Shown in pieces: positions 12,966 through 25,680 of a stretch of 64,000 bases of DNA. The DNA is from Physella acuta (lineage: Eukaryota; Mollusca; Gastropoda; Physidae). The stretch is taken from the NCBI RefSeq assembly GCF_028476545.1, contig NW_026732350.1, positions 124,001 through 188,000 of the forward strand, in the 5' to 3' direction. The notes below the pieces were generated by a model. The model was given only the letters and a program-made list of their open reading frames with translations, was not told where the DNA came from and did no database searches. The first letter of the stretch is position 1. Each line of letters opens with the position of its first letter. The position numbers were made by a program, and so were the translations under genes.

Positions 12966-13384
12966 TTCAGGTGCAGAAACAGACGACAGAAGTAACTATT
13001 TTAAAAAGAAACATAGGTAACAAAAGTAACATTTATATAAATGAAGAAATGAAGACGACAACAGTAACTCATTGAAGAAAATTAGACGACAGCACACGTG
13101 TAAAAACTCACCAAACTGATGACTGTCAGTTGAAGTTACGGGGACAAAGAGTGACCCGCTCTATGATGGACGAAGATGATGGACGAAGATGATGACAAAC
13201 AAGATAGAGGTAACGACGACTGTTAAGTTGAAGAGATCTCTTGGCTACATTGTGCTAGCTATGTTGTCTCCCTTTCTTAAAAGTTTCTGAGGAAAAAAAC
13301 ATTGACAACATTATTTTTTATAAAATATAGTTTTACAGTTATGTATTTAGTCTGTGATATATAGGCGTGTATCAAGCATTTCAT
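12966..13384. other. No gene seen
   Basis: AT-rich sequence with scattered GACGACA/GATGATGGACGAAGATG phrases. No element identified. Confidence 0.5.
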
Positions 13385-14490
13385 CGACTACACCACCAGC
13401 TAACAAAACTGAGCGGGATTCAAACCCCACTCTTTCCTATTCATAGCCCTCTATATTTATCCTACACCACCCGCCATGCAGCTAAAAGAACTGGACGGGA
13501 TTCGAACCCGACTAGTTCCTATTCATAGCCCTGTTTATTTCGACTACACCACGTTAAACAGCTAGCGTAACTAAGCAGGATTCGAACCTTAATATTTCGT
13601 ATGTATAGCCCTTACATTTCAACTCTATCACCCATATTACAGCTAAAGAAAGAGAGCGGGATTTGAACTTTTATGATTCGTATGTATAGCCCTATACATT
13701 TTGGCTACACCATGCCTCCTACAGTTAATGAAAAAGAGAGGGATTCGAACCATAATGTTTCTTATGTGTAGCTCTGCACATCAAGACTACACCAACCCTC
13801 CTAGAGGTAATAAAAATAAGCGGGATTCAAACCCGAATCGTTCGTATGTATAGCCCTGATATTTCGACTCTAGACTCTATTACCCATATTATAGCTAAAG
13901 AAAGAGAGAGGGATTCGAACTTTAATGATTCGCATGCATAGCCCTATATATTTTGACTACATCTTCCCTCATGCAGATAATAAAAGTAACCGGGATTCGA
14001 ACCCTATTTTTTCATGTGTAGATCTTCACATCACGACTACACCACCAGTCCTACAGATAATGAAAGTCAGTGGCGTAAGCAGGGGAGGTTAGGGGGGGGG
14101 GTCATAACCATCCCCCCCCACACTTAAACCCCTCGGTATATATATAAAAAGTATGAGGGGGGGGGGGGGGCGCAAATCGAAAGTTTGTCCCCGGGTAAAA
14201 ATTGGAACCCCCCCCCCCCCTTGAGCCGATCCTGGTTACGCCACTGATGAAAGTAATCGGAATTCGAACCCAAATCGTATGGGTAGCTTTGCACATCACG
14301 ACTACACCATCTGTCCTACTACATAATGAAAGTAAGCGGGATTCGAACCCTAATCTGTCGTATGTATAGCTCTGCACAACTCGACCACACCCCACCTACG
14401 GATCAAGAAAAAATAACCGCGATTCGAACCCTGGTCTATCGTATGTATAGCTCTGCACATCTCTACTACACCAGCCCATTACTCAACCAA
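13385..14490 (-). repeat. Tandem array of ~82-bp tRNA-like units
   Basis: Eleven B-box-like blocks (reverse of GCGGGATTCGAACCC and variants) lie near 13416, 13498, 13578, 13657, 13740, 13821, 13907, 13989, 14259, 14337 and 14420. The spacing is about 78-87 bp, apart from one gap filled by an inserted MITE. Each unit on the minus strand also has an A-box-like GTGGTGTAGTCG block upstream and a GGGCTAT(A/G) segment between. Units are diverged but keep the B box. They resemble heads of tRNA-derived SINEs or tRNA pseudogenes set in tandem. None folds as an obvious intact tRNA by eye, so no tRNA gene is called. Confidence 0.8.
14068..14246. mobile_element. hAT-like MITE, family A, inside the tRNA-like array
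   Basis: A 179-bp element with ends CAGTGGCGTAAGCAGG / CCTGGTTACGCCACTG and the perfect 8-bp duplication ATGAAAGT at 14060-14067 and 14247-14254. The interior has G and C runs and the GCAAATCGAAAGTTTGTCCC block shared with other family A copies. It postdates the array it interrupts. Confidence 0.9.
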
Positions 14491-15608
14491 TGGAAATGAC
14501 CACGTACAAGCACCCCAGACTGCATATAACCCACCTTAACAACACTTTAACTACACCTGTTCCGCCAATTAAAACGCTACAAAAATCAACATTTTCCCCC
14601 CTTAGAACATCTCAAAGAATTCCAACTCGAGAATTTTCTTAAAAAATAAATAAAAAATTGGAAAATCTAATTATTTCCGCGCGTCAAATTTTCACCATTT
14701 ACTTTTCCTCTACGGAAACAAAAAACCGAAAAGTTTAGAAATTTGGCAAGGGAGACAAGTCGTGGTAGACATGTAACAGGATAGCTCTGTAATGAACGCT
14801 GCTAATCCACCTACCGCAGGCATACTTTCATCTTACATACCTCGCCAACTGATTCGGTTACCCCCGGGGAAAAATTACTTGACAGGAATAGATCACGGGC
14901 GACCGGTTCTTGACAACAGCCCGTCCGGCTCTTGGCAAGCGGCAACTTGACGTCTTGGATGCCGTAGATGTGGCACTTGCAAAAATTTTTTTTTTTTTTT
15001 TTTTTATAACGCTGACGGAAAGATAACTACAGAAGTGTTTGCATTTCAAGAAATAAATTAAAAGCATTGCGCTCTTATAAGAAAATATTCCTTTCAACAA
15101 CAACTAACAAAATAAAATAATTTTTTTTTTTTTAAATATGCTCATCTCTGGGTATTTCCGAGTTGACGTTTAAATGCCATAGTGTTTTGTTAAAAAATGT
15201 CTGATTCTAAAATATTAACACACATGAAAACTTTGAAATGTCTTTTATTTTTTTACTCAAAGAAAGGATACGCCAATCTTATTTAATTATCAAAATTGTT
15301 CGCTAATGTTTTTACTATGATGAAAAAGCCTTATCAAACAAAATCTAGCTAAAAGGTTTTGACATATTTTTGCTTGCTGCTATTTTGTCGTAGATCTAAC
15401 GGCTGGATTAAAGCTTCTTCATCGCTTGTATGAACGTATCGCTAGGTCGCTTTGTGTTAATGTAACGCTGTATTATCTCAATGAAATAAATGAACGTTCA
15501 TGCTACGCCATTTGATTGCAGTAAATCGTGCACGTCTAGATGTATCGCTGTATCAACTGTAAAATCGTAGAACTAGAAGCCTAACTAACGATACTAACTT
15601 AATTACCT
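14491..15608. other. No gene seen
   Basis: AT-rich with T runs at 14989-15005 and 15120-15132. A GC-richer patch near 14860-14960 (CCCCCGGGG, GGCAAGCGGCAACTTGACG) has no assigned role. Confidence 0.5.
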
Positions 15609-15860
15609 TCTTCATCTTTTCCCGTTCGTGCGCAAGACATATGGAAGATGAAGTAGAGTTTATCTGCTTCAGAGACTTAGGCATATTTAGGGATAGTGAG
15701 GTCAGAACTATGCTCAGCCGCCTTTGTTTTTCTAACGTGAGTAAGGTACCTATCATATCTGGGTGGACTCATGGAAATTTTACTGTCTTGAACACCGGAT
15801 TCGAACCCGATACTTTCGGGTTAGCAGTACAGTCCCATAACTTAATTGCCTTAGTGAATC
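15609..15860 (-). mobile_element. Near-complete tRNA-head SINE (conserved-tail family)
   Basis: Read on the minus strand: a tRNA-like head with GGGTTCGAATCCGGTG (B box), a linker with GAGTCCACCCAG and GGTACCTTACTCACG, then GGCGGCTGAGCATAG, ATATGCCTAAGTCTCTG and AGATAAACTCTACTTCATC, ending in a CACGAACGGGAAAAGATGA segment. This is the best template for the family in the window. An 85-codon open frame over it is incidental. Confidence 0.8.
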
Positions 15861-16590
15861 TTAGAAGTCATCATCTATACGAAAATAACCCTAAATAATA
15901 TTTAAAAGACACAATAAATCACACCCAACCCTTCCATTTTTTTAAAAAAAACTTTTAAACATAAACGTACACGTTACTCACTCATCGCCTAGAACATTCT
16001 AGATTCTACGTCTTTCTAATCCCTAATCCTCAAACTTCACCTGATTTTAGTTATAAACAGCAACCCACCTGACTCGACCCCATTTCCCCCTTTAAACAAA
16101 CTTCATAGGTGTTTGATTTCATGTATGTACGACCCCATTATCTGAACGCCTAACCTATGCAACTAATCTACACCTTAACAGCACATCAAGCAGCTATAAA
16201 GCCTTTACCACCCGTAAACAAAAACTGTTTTTTTTTACCATCAAACTTTGGCTGTATTGTTGGCGGTGTACCTCACGCCTAGGTTCAGTACTATAAATGT
16301 GTTAATCGCGTTGGCACGGAGTACCCTACACTACACAACCTCTTCTGTTTCTTCTTTACCAAACACCATTTTTTTAAAGGTTCACCAATTAGGATGGTGG
16401 ATCTAGAACAGTTCGGATTGCTTTTATACTACGACATTCGGTATGAACAACTTTGTTTTGTGCTTTATATAAACACTGAGTGGCGTGGCATCGCACAAGT
16501 TGGTGTTGGTAAATCAATTGAAAACTAAAACATGCAATACATGTGTGGGTCTGTTACTAAAAACAAGTGAAGTGGAATACCTTTCCAGAT
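15861..16590. other. No gene seen
   Basis: AT-rich sequence with short T and A runs. No recognised exon or element. Confidence 0.5.
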
Positions 16591-16599
16591 CAGACGGTC

Positions 16600-16910
16600 C
16601 ATGGAGCAGGTACAGTAGAGTGTATCTGTTTCTCTAGATTCAGAATAAGATGGGAGAGTGTGGCCCACCCACCTGTAACGGCTACCTGACCCTATCTGTC
16701 TAGCTTAAATGGGTTCCTGACCCGAGTTTACCCAGCTTTAACGGGTATCAGACCCGTATATCCAGCTAAAACGAGTACCTGACCCGAGTATATCCAGCTT
16801 TATCTAGTAACTGGTAACCTGACCCGAGTCTATCCAGCTAAAACGAGTACCTGACCAGAGTATATCCAAGTCTATCCAGCTTTAATGGATACCTGAATCA
16901 ACTATGGAAT
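16600..16910. repeat. SINE remnant with tandemly amplified linker segment
   Basis: A degenerate reverse SINE tail (GTAGAGTGTATCTGTTTCTC, about 16608-16640) is followed by six to seven copies of a roughly 30-35-bp unit of the type TATCCAGCTTTAATGGGTACC plus TGACCCGAGT (about 16665-16905). The same phrase occurs once in the SINE at 21.7 kb (CATCTAGCTGCAATGGGTAC then CTGAC), which suggests that the linker part of a SINE was amplified in place. Confidence 0.65.
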
Positions 16911-17479
16911 AACAACAGCAGCTTGGAGCTGTATTATAACGTAACAAATGTTGAATCACTGCCATTGTTATAATAACATCTACACCAAGTAACATGATCT
17001 ACCTCTTAAACCGGAAGCCATTATTAGAAACCGGATGTGAATAAATACACCGGCATTTTTTTCACATAACGCAAGGTGAACGAGCGTGACCTCCCTTGTT
17101 TTATCGTCCCCTGCATCAAGCGAGGACGGCGATGGAATAAGAACAGAAGAATTGACGTAATGTCGGATAGCCAGATTTAGCATGTGGAATGTCTCCTCGC
17201 ATTAGGCGCGGAGAAATCTGGGGACGACTGAAGCTTGAATCTCTCGACGTTCTCTTGAAATGTGTAAATGTGTTATTCCGAGGGTTAATTTTGTAGAGCG
17301 GGAGGGTGCAGAAATGTTATTTTCGAAACCAAAATTAAAAACCGTGTTTCTTTTTTTTTTGTATGTACAGCTAACAATTTTTTTTTCAGCAAAATGTTAC
17401 TTTTTCGGACTAACTGTCAATGCTACAAATGAAATACAGTTGCACGCCTAGCCGCTTTTTATTTCCTTAACCTAAGGTC
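16911..17479. other. No gene seen
   Basis: Short open frames on both strands (16980-17183, 17260-17451) have no recognised domain. Confidence 0.45.
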
Positions 17480-17590
17480 AGGTACCAACCAGTACTGGGT
17501 GGACTCAGCAACGCGGTATGGACTCTCGAGAACAGAACTCAAGACATACTAGTTAGCAGTCGTGCGCTCAAACGAACTACCACACAGCTT
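17480..17590 (-). mobile_element. Degenerate SINE head and linker
   Basis: CAGTACTGGGTGGACTC matches the reverse linker of the conserved-tail SINE, and a decayed tRNA-like head with AGTTAGCAGTCGTGCGCTC follows. The tail is absent. Confidence 0.5.
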
Positions 17591-18119
17591 CATACTAAAA
17601 ATTTTCATATGAATGAAATGGCTTTCAACACTTGTTACTGGAGGAACGGAGATCAGGATAGGTGTCGGAAAATTATGGCGGTATAATGTGACGAATTGTT
17701 GTACACGTTTGTAATACTGTGTGATGGATGTGGATGTATGTTTTGTCTTCCGGAAAAAAAGCTTGACCACTGGACGAAAATGGACAGGCATGAAAATTTT
17801 GACGCATTTGGACAGCTTTTGACAACTAAAAGTAGACAGAGAGGAATGAGAAAAATATTTCTCGACGAAGCGAAGACGGGGCAATATAACTTGGCAAGCT
17901 GAGACAAACGGAGAGAAAACCACTCTGTCCGAATGACCAGTGGTAAGATTCACTGCCCGGACACACGTTCGTCCCTCATTAAACTAATGGCTGGATGACA
18001 TCACATCGCCCGTACACCACAAGCTATCACAAGCTAAAGCAACCACCATCACGTGACGACCGTCTTTAAAAAAATCGCCCAACACGTCTTCATAGTTTTA
18101 CCTCACTAATAATAAACCG
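17591..18119. other. No firm gene
   Basis: A 134-codon minus-strand open frame (17549-17953) overlaps an open plus frame (17696-17902). Neither shows a known domain, and the first runs into the SINE fragment. Treated as non-coding. Confidence 0.45.
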
Positions 18120-18380
18120 TCTCTCATAAACCCCCACCCCCTCCCCTATTCATAACTTACCCCCCCCCCCCCAAACCCCCCCCCCCACCACCACCACCCA
18201 TTCACAACTTACGCGACCGGGTTACACATCTCTTTGGTATTTATTTTCTCCGCCTCCAACCCCACTTTAACGACGCCCGCTTCTACCCCCTCTCTCCAGT
18301 GACGCCCCCCTCCACCCCACCTAGCGACGCCCATATCTTAAACCGCTGAAACGTGACTAACAAGCTGAGACGGACCAGAA
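18120..18380. repeat. C-rich cryptic repeat
   Basis: Long C runs with (CCA)n. ATTCATAACTTAC/ATTCACAACTTAC occurs twice and a GACGCCC..CTACCCC phrase three times. It is strongly strand-asymmetric. Confidence 0.6.
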
Positions 18381-19619
18381 TGATACCGGCGTCCAATTCA
18401 TAAAAAGAACCCATCTATCAGTCGCCGATACCTCGGGGCTCCCCCTCCCCTCCCCCCACCCACTTTTTAAACCTTATAAAGCTAATGACTCCAACCCAGG
18501 ATGGGGGCCCCCATTTTTTTTGTCTTCCCGGGGACTCCGCTATTAGCAACAGGGGAGCGTCAGTCGGGGGCCCCGAAAACACAGCGATCAAAAACACATT
18601 ATCATAAGCGGCATTAGCATAGCGAGAATAGAGTAGAGAGCTTCAACTTGTACGAGGGGTTCATACACCTTACACTCGTCAAGATGGTGACGCAGGAGTT
18701 TCTCTATTTCAAACACTCCGCGCTTACTTCTTAGAGTGTTCCCTCTAATCACATTAAGGGCATCTTAAGCAAGATACTACAACGCGAAAGGGAAATAACC
18801 GGGTAAAAAAAACACCACCACACGTTAAATAGACGCTTTTCTTTGTATATCATTACTTAAGTTTCAAAAAAATTTAGACATGAAAGCCATGTTAATTTTC
18901 ATGAGATTTCTCGTTTCGTTTTCGGGAAATCTCATCGTAACTCACAAAAAGTGGTGAGATAAACTCAATTTATTTACGCCGTCAAAAGGCGTCGAAGTTT
19001 TATCGAAGAATGTAATTTCTGTACATAATAAAGCCATTATGAGATCAAGCTCGGAGAGATGTGTCTTTATCAGAGAAGGGGAGAGAAGTATGGTTTTCTG
19101 CGGTGCGCTAGCCAGGAGCCGAATCATGGTTGAAGTGGTTGAAAGCAGGTACTATGACTGGCGATGATGTCACGAAAGTGATTCTGTAATTGTGAATATC
19201 ACAACCACATTGCCTGTTTGGTGTTAAGTGCTAAAAAAGCTGGGATGTGTTGTTTTTTTTCTGATGTAAGCTTACACTCCCATCTACTTTATACACTGTT
19301 GTGTATTTGGTTTGAGTTTGTTGATGTTAGTGCATTGATTCGTCATCCTTTTTACTTGTTAGGACTTAGGACCATCGTTCTTATTTCTGTAATTGTTTAT
19401 CTTCTTACTAGATGAACTCGGTATCGTTCTTACTACACGAACGTGTTACTTTTCTTACTGCAGTAAAGATCACAACTAGCTATTCGGTGTGGAGACTCAC
19501 GGTTCGCTGCTACCGATTGTGTTATCATGTGCTTAATTAAAGATGTATATAGGTTCAATAACCTGTTCTAATTAAATTGGCGAAGCAGATTTCTTGCATT
19601 AAATTGTCAATCGTTCGTA
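18381..19619. other. No gene seen; one short perfect inverted repeat
   Basis: A 10-bp perfect inverted repeat (ATGAGATTTC at 18901-18910, GAAATCTCAT at 18926-18935) could form a hairpin with a 15-nt loop. The hydrophobic open frame at 19218-19415 has no receptor motifs. Confidence 0.45.
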
Positions 19620-19757
19620 TTGATGTCACCACCTCGTTTTAGTGCCCCCCCCCCCTTCTCTTGGTAACACCCCTTCGTCTTGGTGTCACCACCTCAGCCT
19701 GGTGTCACCCCCTCATACTGGTGTCATCCCTCCTCTTTGTGCCACCCCTTGGTTCCT
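19620..19757. repeat. Degenerate tandem repeat around TGGTGTCACC
   Basis: Six phrases such as TGATGTCACCACCTC, TGGTGTCACCACCTC and TGGTGTCATCCCTCC recur at about 20-25 bp. The core resembles the GTGACACC block of the family A element at 50.6 kb. Confidence 0.55.
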
Positions 19758-21600
19758 GTCTGCCAATAAATCCCGCACCCCCGGGCACCCAACTTTTAGA
19801 CCAAATCTCTGGTCACCATCGTGTGAAGCTGACCTCATGCCCCAACTTCCCCCACAAGATAAGGGTCACCCGAGCCTTTTCCTGTTCCTGTTTCGCCAAT
19901 CTCAAGTCCCCAACACTTTTGAATAATAAATGGCCAATAAATCATTCAAACCATTTCTTCTACACAAAACCTTCCAGCATTTCTTTGTTTCTATAGTCTC
20001 AAGAATTGGAGTGGATCTTTGAGTAGTTTGGCTAACAAAAATATATAAATTAAATAAAAAAAATCAAAATCAAGATTTTTTACAAGTTCTAGATGAAATA
20101 CAAAAATTACATTGAAAGTTCAGGGGCATAAAAGCTTTAAACCCACTGCTCGATGCTTTTTTTTTAAAAATCCCTATTGAAACGACACTAAAAACAAGAT
20201 TAAAGAATTACCTAACAAGGCTTTATCAGTTTTATCGTGTTTTCTTTTCAAATTCTGATTTCATACAGTACAATATTTTATGACGTACTACATAGATTTC
20301 ACGATACGAGTGGCCGCGCTAAAGAGGTCCTAATGAAAGAAAGCCCGGCTTAGCTAATAAATATTTATAACATTTTTCTTTATAACTGCATTGAGGTAGG
20401 TATAAAACGCCCTAACATTACGCCCCCTGTTACCCCCATCCCCAACATAAACAGCAATTACACTTAAGAATATCTTTAAAATAGAAAAAAATAAAAAAAC
20501 TTTTCAAATTTCACAGGGCATGCAATATTAGCCATCAATTTATCACTTGGGACAAAAGATAAGAGCTGCAGTCTGATCATACGCATAACATAACCGGCAT
20601 AATATTTTTTAAACGCTCTAGGAAACCGAACACAAAAAAAAAACCGGGAACCCTAAGGGTGCTCTATGTATGTACGAGGCGCCTCGCTGGCAGGGTGGGG
20701 GGGGGGGATAGAGAATATTGATAAACAACTTGAGAACACCACAACACACAATGGTAAATGAGATTTAGGCGTTGGAATTATATACAGTCTAAATGGGCAG
20801 TAAGCGAAGCAAGAGGTAAGGGGAGAGAAAAATGGGGGCGTAGACAAAGGGAGATTAATCTAGCGTATGTGACGTGGAGAACAGATGAAAAGGTTGTGTT
20901 TTTTTTAAGACGTCAAACTTTATAGCAACAGGTGTACGGTTGCAATGTACAAATATGACTTTTCTGAATATCTACAATTGAGATAAATGATGATGTTAGA
21001 AATATACGCGAGGAATTTTTTTTTTCTTCACAAGACGGAGACGGGGGAAAAAAAACAGCAGGGGGTAGCTCCTATGTTAGGGACGGAATGGATTTGCTTG
21101 ATTTAAGAAAGATAACATTGGATGGCGTGGTGAATGCTTCGGGTGTTCTTTGAAACTTTTTAAAATAAAATAAAAATAACCCAAGACACGATGGAAGCAT
21201 AAAAATATTCAGAATATAATGGTTTTACATAAGAAAATTGGTTTTAATCGGTTGGCGTGAAAGGCAGCCCCCTCGGAGAAATAAGAACGTCAGACACCTT
21301 TTATAAAAACATGAACATAAGCAATGTGTTTAGGCGTATTTAAATCGTTATTCTAAGCGTGATAAATGTGTGTACAGCTATAAAGCAAGGCTGTAATACC
21401 AGCGAACAGTCACTCTCATCGGCTTTAGCAAAGGGAAATAAAAACTCTTCAAGTTACCCAGCTATGGTTGAATTCAGATGACTTAAGTATTTTAGTAGCC
21501 CAAGATCTACTGCAAGTTCAAGATATGAACATATACCACGACTATTGCTTGGTCACAGTGACAATAGTCTTTAAATAATGGTGTAACGGAGGGCTATCCT
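19758..21600. other. No gene seen
   Basis: AT-rich with scattered A/T runs and a G run near 20695-20708. No open frame of note and no recognised element. Confidence 0.5.
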
Positions 21601-21624
21601 GCCCATAGATAATAGTATTTTTAT

Positions 21625-21715
21625 GTTTGTCGGCCGTATGGTTTGTCGGCCTTATGATGTGTCTACCTTATGATTTGTCTTCCTTATGATGTGTCGGCCT
21701 TTTGTCTACCCTGTT
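21625..21715. repeat. Short tandem repeat, TGTCGGCCTTATGAT type
   Basis: Five to six imperfect copies of a 16-19-bp unit (GTTTGTCGGCCTTATGATGT). A related array lies at 25577-25680. Confidence 0.7.
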
Positions 21716-21955
21716 TATAGAGACGTGTGTTCGAAAGAGTAGAGTGTTCGGCTGCTAGCCCCATGGTCTCAAGTTCGAGTCTCGGTTCTAACATGGAACT
21801 GTAGGACGCTGCTGAGTTCATCTAGCTGCAATGGGTACCTGACGAACGTTGGGGAAAGTGAACGGCTGCTAGGCATAGTGCTGACCACACTATCATTTCA
21901 TATTCCGAGGTCAAAATAGATTAATTCTACTTCATCTGCCCAATTATTAACTAGG
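21716..21955 (+). mobile_element. tRNA-head SINE (conserved-tail family)
   Basis: The head has AGAGTGTTCGGCTGCTAG and a B box CAAGTTCGAGTCTCG. The linker has GCTGAGTTCATCTAGCTGC and GGGTACCTGACG. The tail has GGCTGCTAGGCATAGTGCTG, ACCACACTATC and TTAATTCTACTTCATCTGCC. Strongly matched to the reversed copy at 15.6 kb. Confidence 0.8.
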
Positions 21956-23039
21956 TCTATAGAATAACGTTACTATCATACTCAAAATAGTGTAGCATTT
22001 GTTTGAATAGTCTATTGAGTTTGCTTGTTTTTTTTTCTTAAGGCAACCATTTTTTTTTATAAACTGTGCTTATAATCTTATTTATGTTAAAGATTAATTA
22101 AATTTAACGCTGGGTGTTTACGTAAAGAAGAATTGTTTTTTTTTAATCGTAACGAACTGAAACCTTATTCAAAGTAAAGTAAAACCAATGTCTTTAGGAC
22201 TAATAAACAAATAGATAAAATAGATTTCATCTGAATTTCAATGATCATCGAGTGGGTTGGCTGATACGCAAATACAACAACTAAGTGCAGAGACGGTATA
22301 GTTTAGACTATGGATCGAACCCAAGACATGCAGGAAGCAGTCGTTCGTTCAACCTCATATTTTTACAATCAGGTAAAATCTCTTTTAAACCTTTTTTTTT
22401 TAAATATTCTCTCCCACGCACCAATGACGAATCAAACATAAGCGTACATAAACACACGGTATGTTAAATACATCATTGTAAAACTTTTATTTAAAAAACA
22501 TAATACAATTTTAATCGTTAAACCTGTACTTGACAACCACGACACCGCTCCAAGAGGTGTATTTTTAAACCGAGCACAAAACCACGGCAGCACCGTGCAT
22601 GAAATCAGCATTGTTCCTGGAGTGTCCGGTATCAGTCTTGGCTATCTGGGCGGACAGAATCGCCGAATACAATCTGAATCAGGTTGTGCTTTTTTGTTTG
22701 TTTTGCTGGAGTTTTTTTTTCTTCAGACTTTTTTCAGGTTCTGTAATCCATCTTTATTTTTTTATTTTTTTGGCAGGGGGAGAGAATGATGTCGGTCCGT
22801 TCAAAACTCGGATGGAGTGTTGTTTTCTTTGTTTATAGTACGATGGTAATCTAAATCACAAGTTGACGTGGGTTTTCTAAAGTGCTTCAATAAAGGGGAT
22901 AGCGGGAGAAGAGTATTAAACGTTTTGAGCTTTGGTTAAATGTTGAGACGGCGCGATGAATAACACTAAGGGTGTGGTGGTACGAATGGAGAAGGGGGAC
23001 AGGATTGAGTGTAACTTCACCAAAAGGAAGCTGTGGCGA
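21956..23039. other. No firm gene; decayed SINE-like patch
   Basis: Around 22295-22350 a reverse B-box-like CGAACCCAAGACATGC and GCAGTCGTTCGTTCA suggest a decayed SINE head. No supported exon elsewhere. Confidence 0.45.
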
Positions 23040-23332
<293 letters not shown>

Positions 23333-23334
<2 letters not shown>

Positions 23335-23701
23335 GACGCTAGATTAAATGCGTATATGAATTGACGCACTTAGGCATGCTAAAAGTCATTAACGATTTTG
23401 AAAACTTTTCTACACCATTAATCAGACAAGTCTATGCACCCGTAAAATAATTTGTGTATAATAATTTGTGTTAAACAGCCCAACATTTAAGCGCAAGTGT
23501 TTTTAGTTGCTGGTGTAACTATATTTTTTTTAAAAATGGTGGAAATCTGCGGTTAGGTGTTAGCACACCTGTACTGTCCGAGGTGTTAGTAGGTGCAGCA
23601 CCTGTACACAACATGGGGGCGAGATTTTTTTAATGAGAGTTTAACACGGTGGAAATATTTTAATCAATGCTTGATTAGTGAGGTGTGATGGAATAAGGGA
23701 G
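23333..23701. other. No gene seen
   Basis: AT-rich sequence. A GGTGTTAG/CACCTGTAC phrase repeats locally near 23556-23615. Confidence 0.45.
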
Positions 23702-24105
23702 GATTTTAAAATACCGTTTAAGTTTACGTGCGATGTAAAGATACGTCTTGATATTTTTTAAATATCTTTTTTATTGTTAGCTTTTAATTGGATCGTCATG
23801 GAAATAATTTTCAAAAACTGAATAAATAAATGAATTTATGTTAAATTAATTTAAGCTACTAGAATATTAGATGGCTAAGAGCAGATGAAGTAATAAGAGA
23901 AGATTTTGACATACCGTTTAAATATACGTGCGATTTTAAGATACATTTGGATTCTTTAATTTTCTATTTTTAAATTATTCGCTTCTAATTGTCATCGTCA
24001 TGGAAATAAATTCAGAATTTAAATTTAGAGTGAGAGTGAATTTAAGTTAACTTAGTTTAGGCTACTAGTATATCAGATGGCAAAAGATTACGAGAAGTAT
24101 CAGAG
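23702..24105. repeat. Tandem duplication, about 201-bp unit
   Basis: GATTTTAAAATACCGTTTAA at 23702 recurs as GATTTTGACATACCGTTTAA at 23903. The following ACGTGCGAT, ATCGTCATGGAAATAA and AGGCTACTAG-like blocks are in the same order and spacing. Divergence is considerable, so the event is old. Confidence 0.8.
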
Positions 24106-24209
24106 GTAACAGAAGTTGTTATTTTAGATTAGGAAATCACAGATCAAAGCATTGATTAATAAAGATGAAGCAACTTAGAAAACAGAAGAAACTATTTCAA
24201 AGAAAAAAA

Positions 24210-24295
24210 GGTGACACTGTACGATCTCGAGATCCGAACTCGAGAGCTTTGGGTTAGTAATCACGCGCTCTATCCTTCCACCACAATATCCCACT
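24210..24295 (-). mobile_element. Isolated tRNA-like SINE head
   Basis: On the minus strand: GTGGTGGAAGGATAGAGCGC, an AACCC segment, then AGTTCGGATCTCGAG at the B-box position. It resembles the head of the conserved-tail SINE; no tail was found. An intact tRNA gene seems unlikely because the arms do not pair cleanly. Confidence 0.5.
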
Positions 24296-25576
<1,281 letters not shown>

Positions 25577-25680
25577 CATTGGCTTTTTGTATGTCGGCCT
25601 TTTGTATGTCAGCCTTTTGTCTTGTCGGCCTTTTGTCTTGTCGGCCTTTGTCCATGTCGGCCTTTTGTCCGGATCACGAA
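25577..25680. repeat. Tandem repeat, GTCGGCCTTTTGT unit
   Basis: Five to six copies of an 18-19-bp unit containing TGTCGGCCTTTTGT directly after the TA block. Same core as the array at 21.6 kb. Confidence 0.8.

Noticed and set aside
24210-24295. Possible functional tRNA gene on the minus strand
   Set aside because: A and B boxes are recognisable but the acceptor and anticodon arms do not pair cleanly, and the block resembles the SINE head; called as a SINE remnant.
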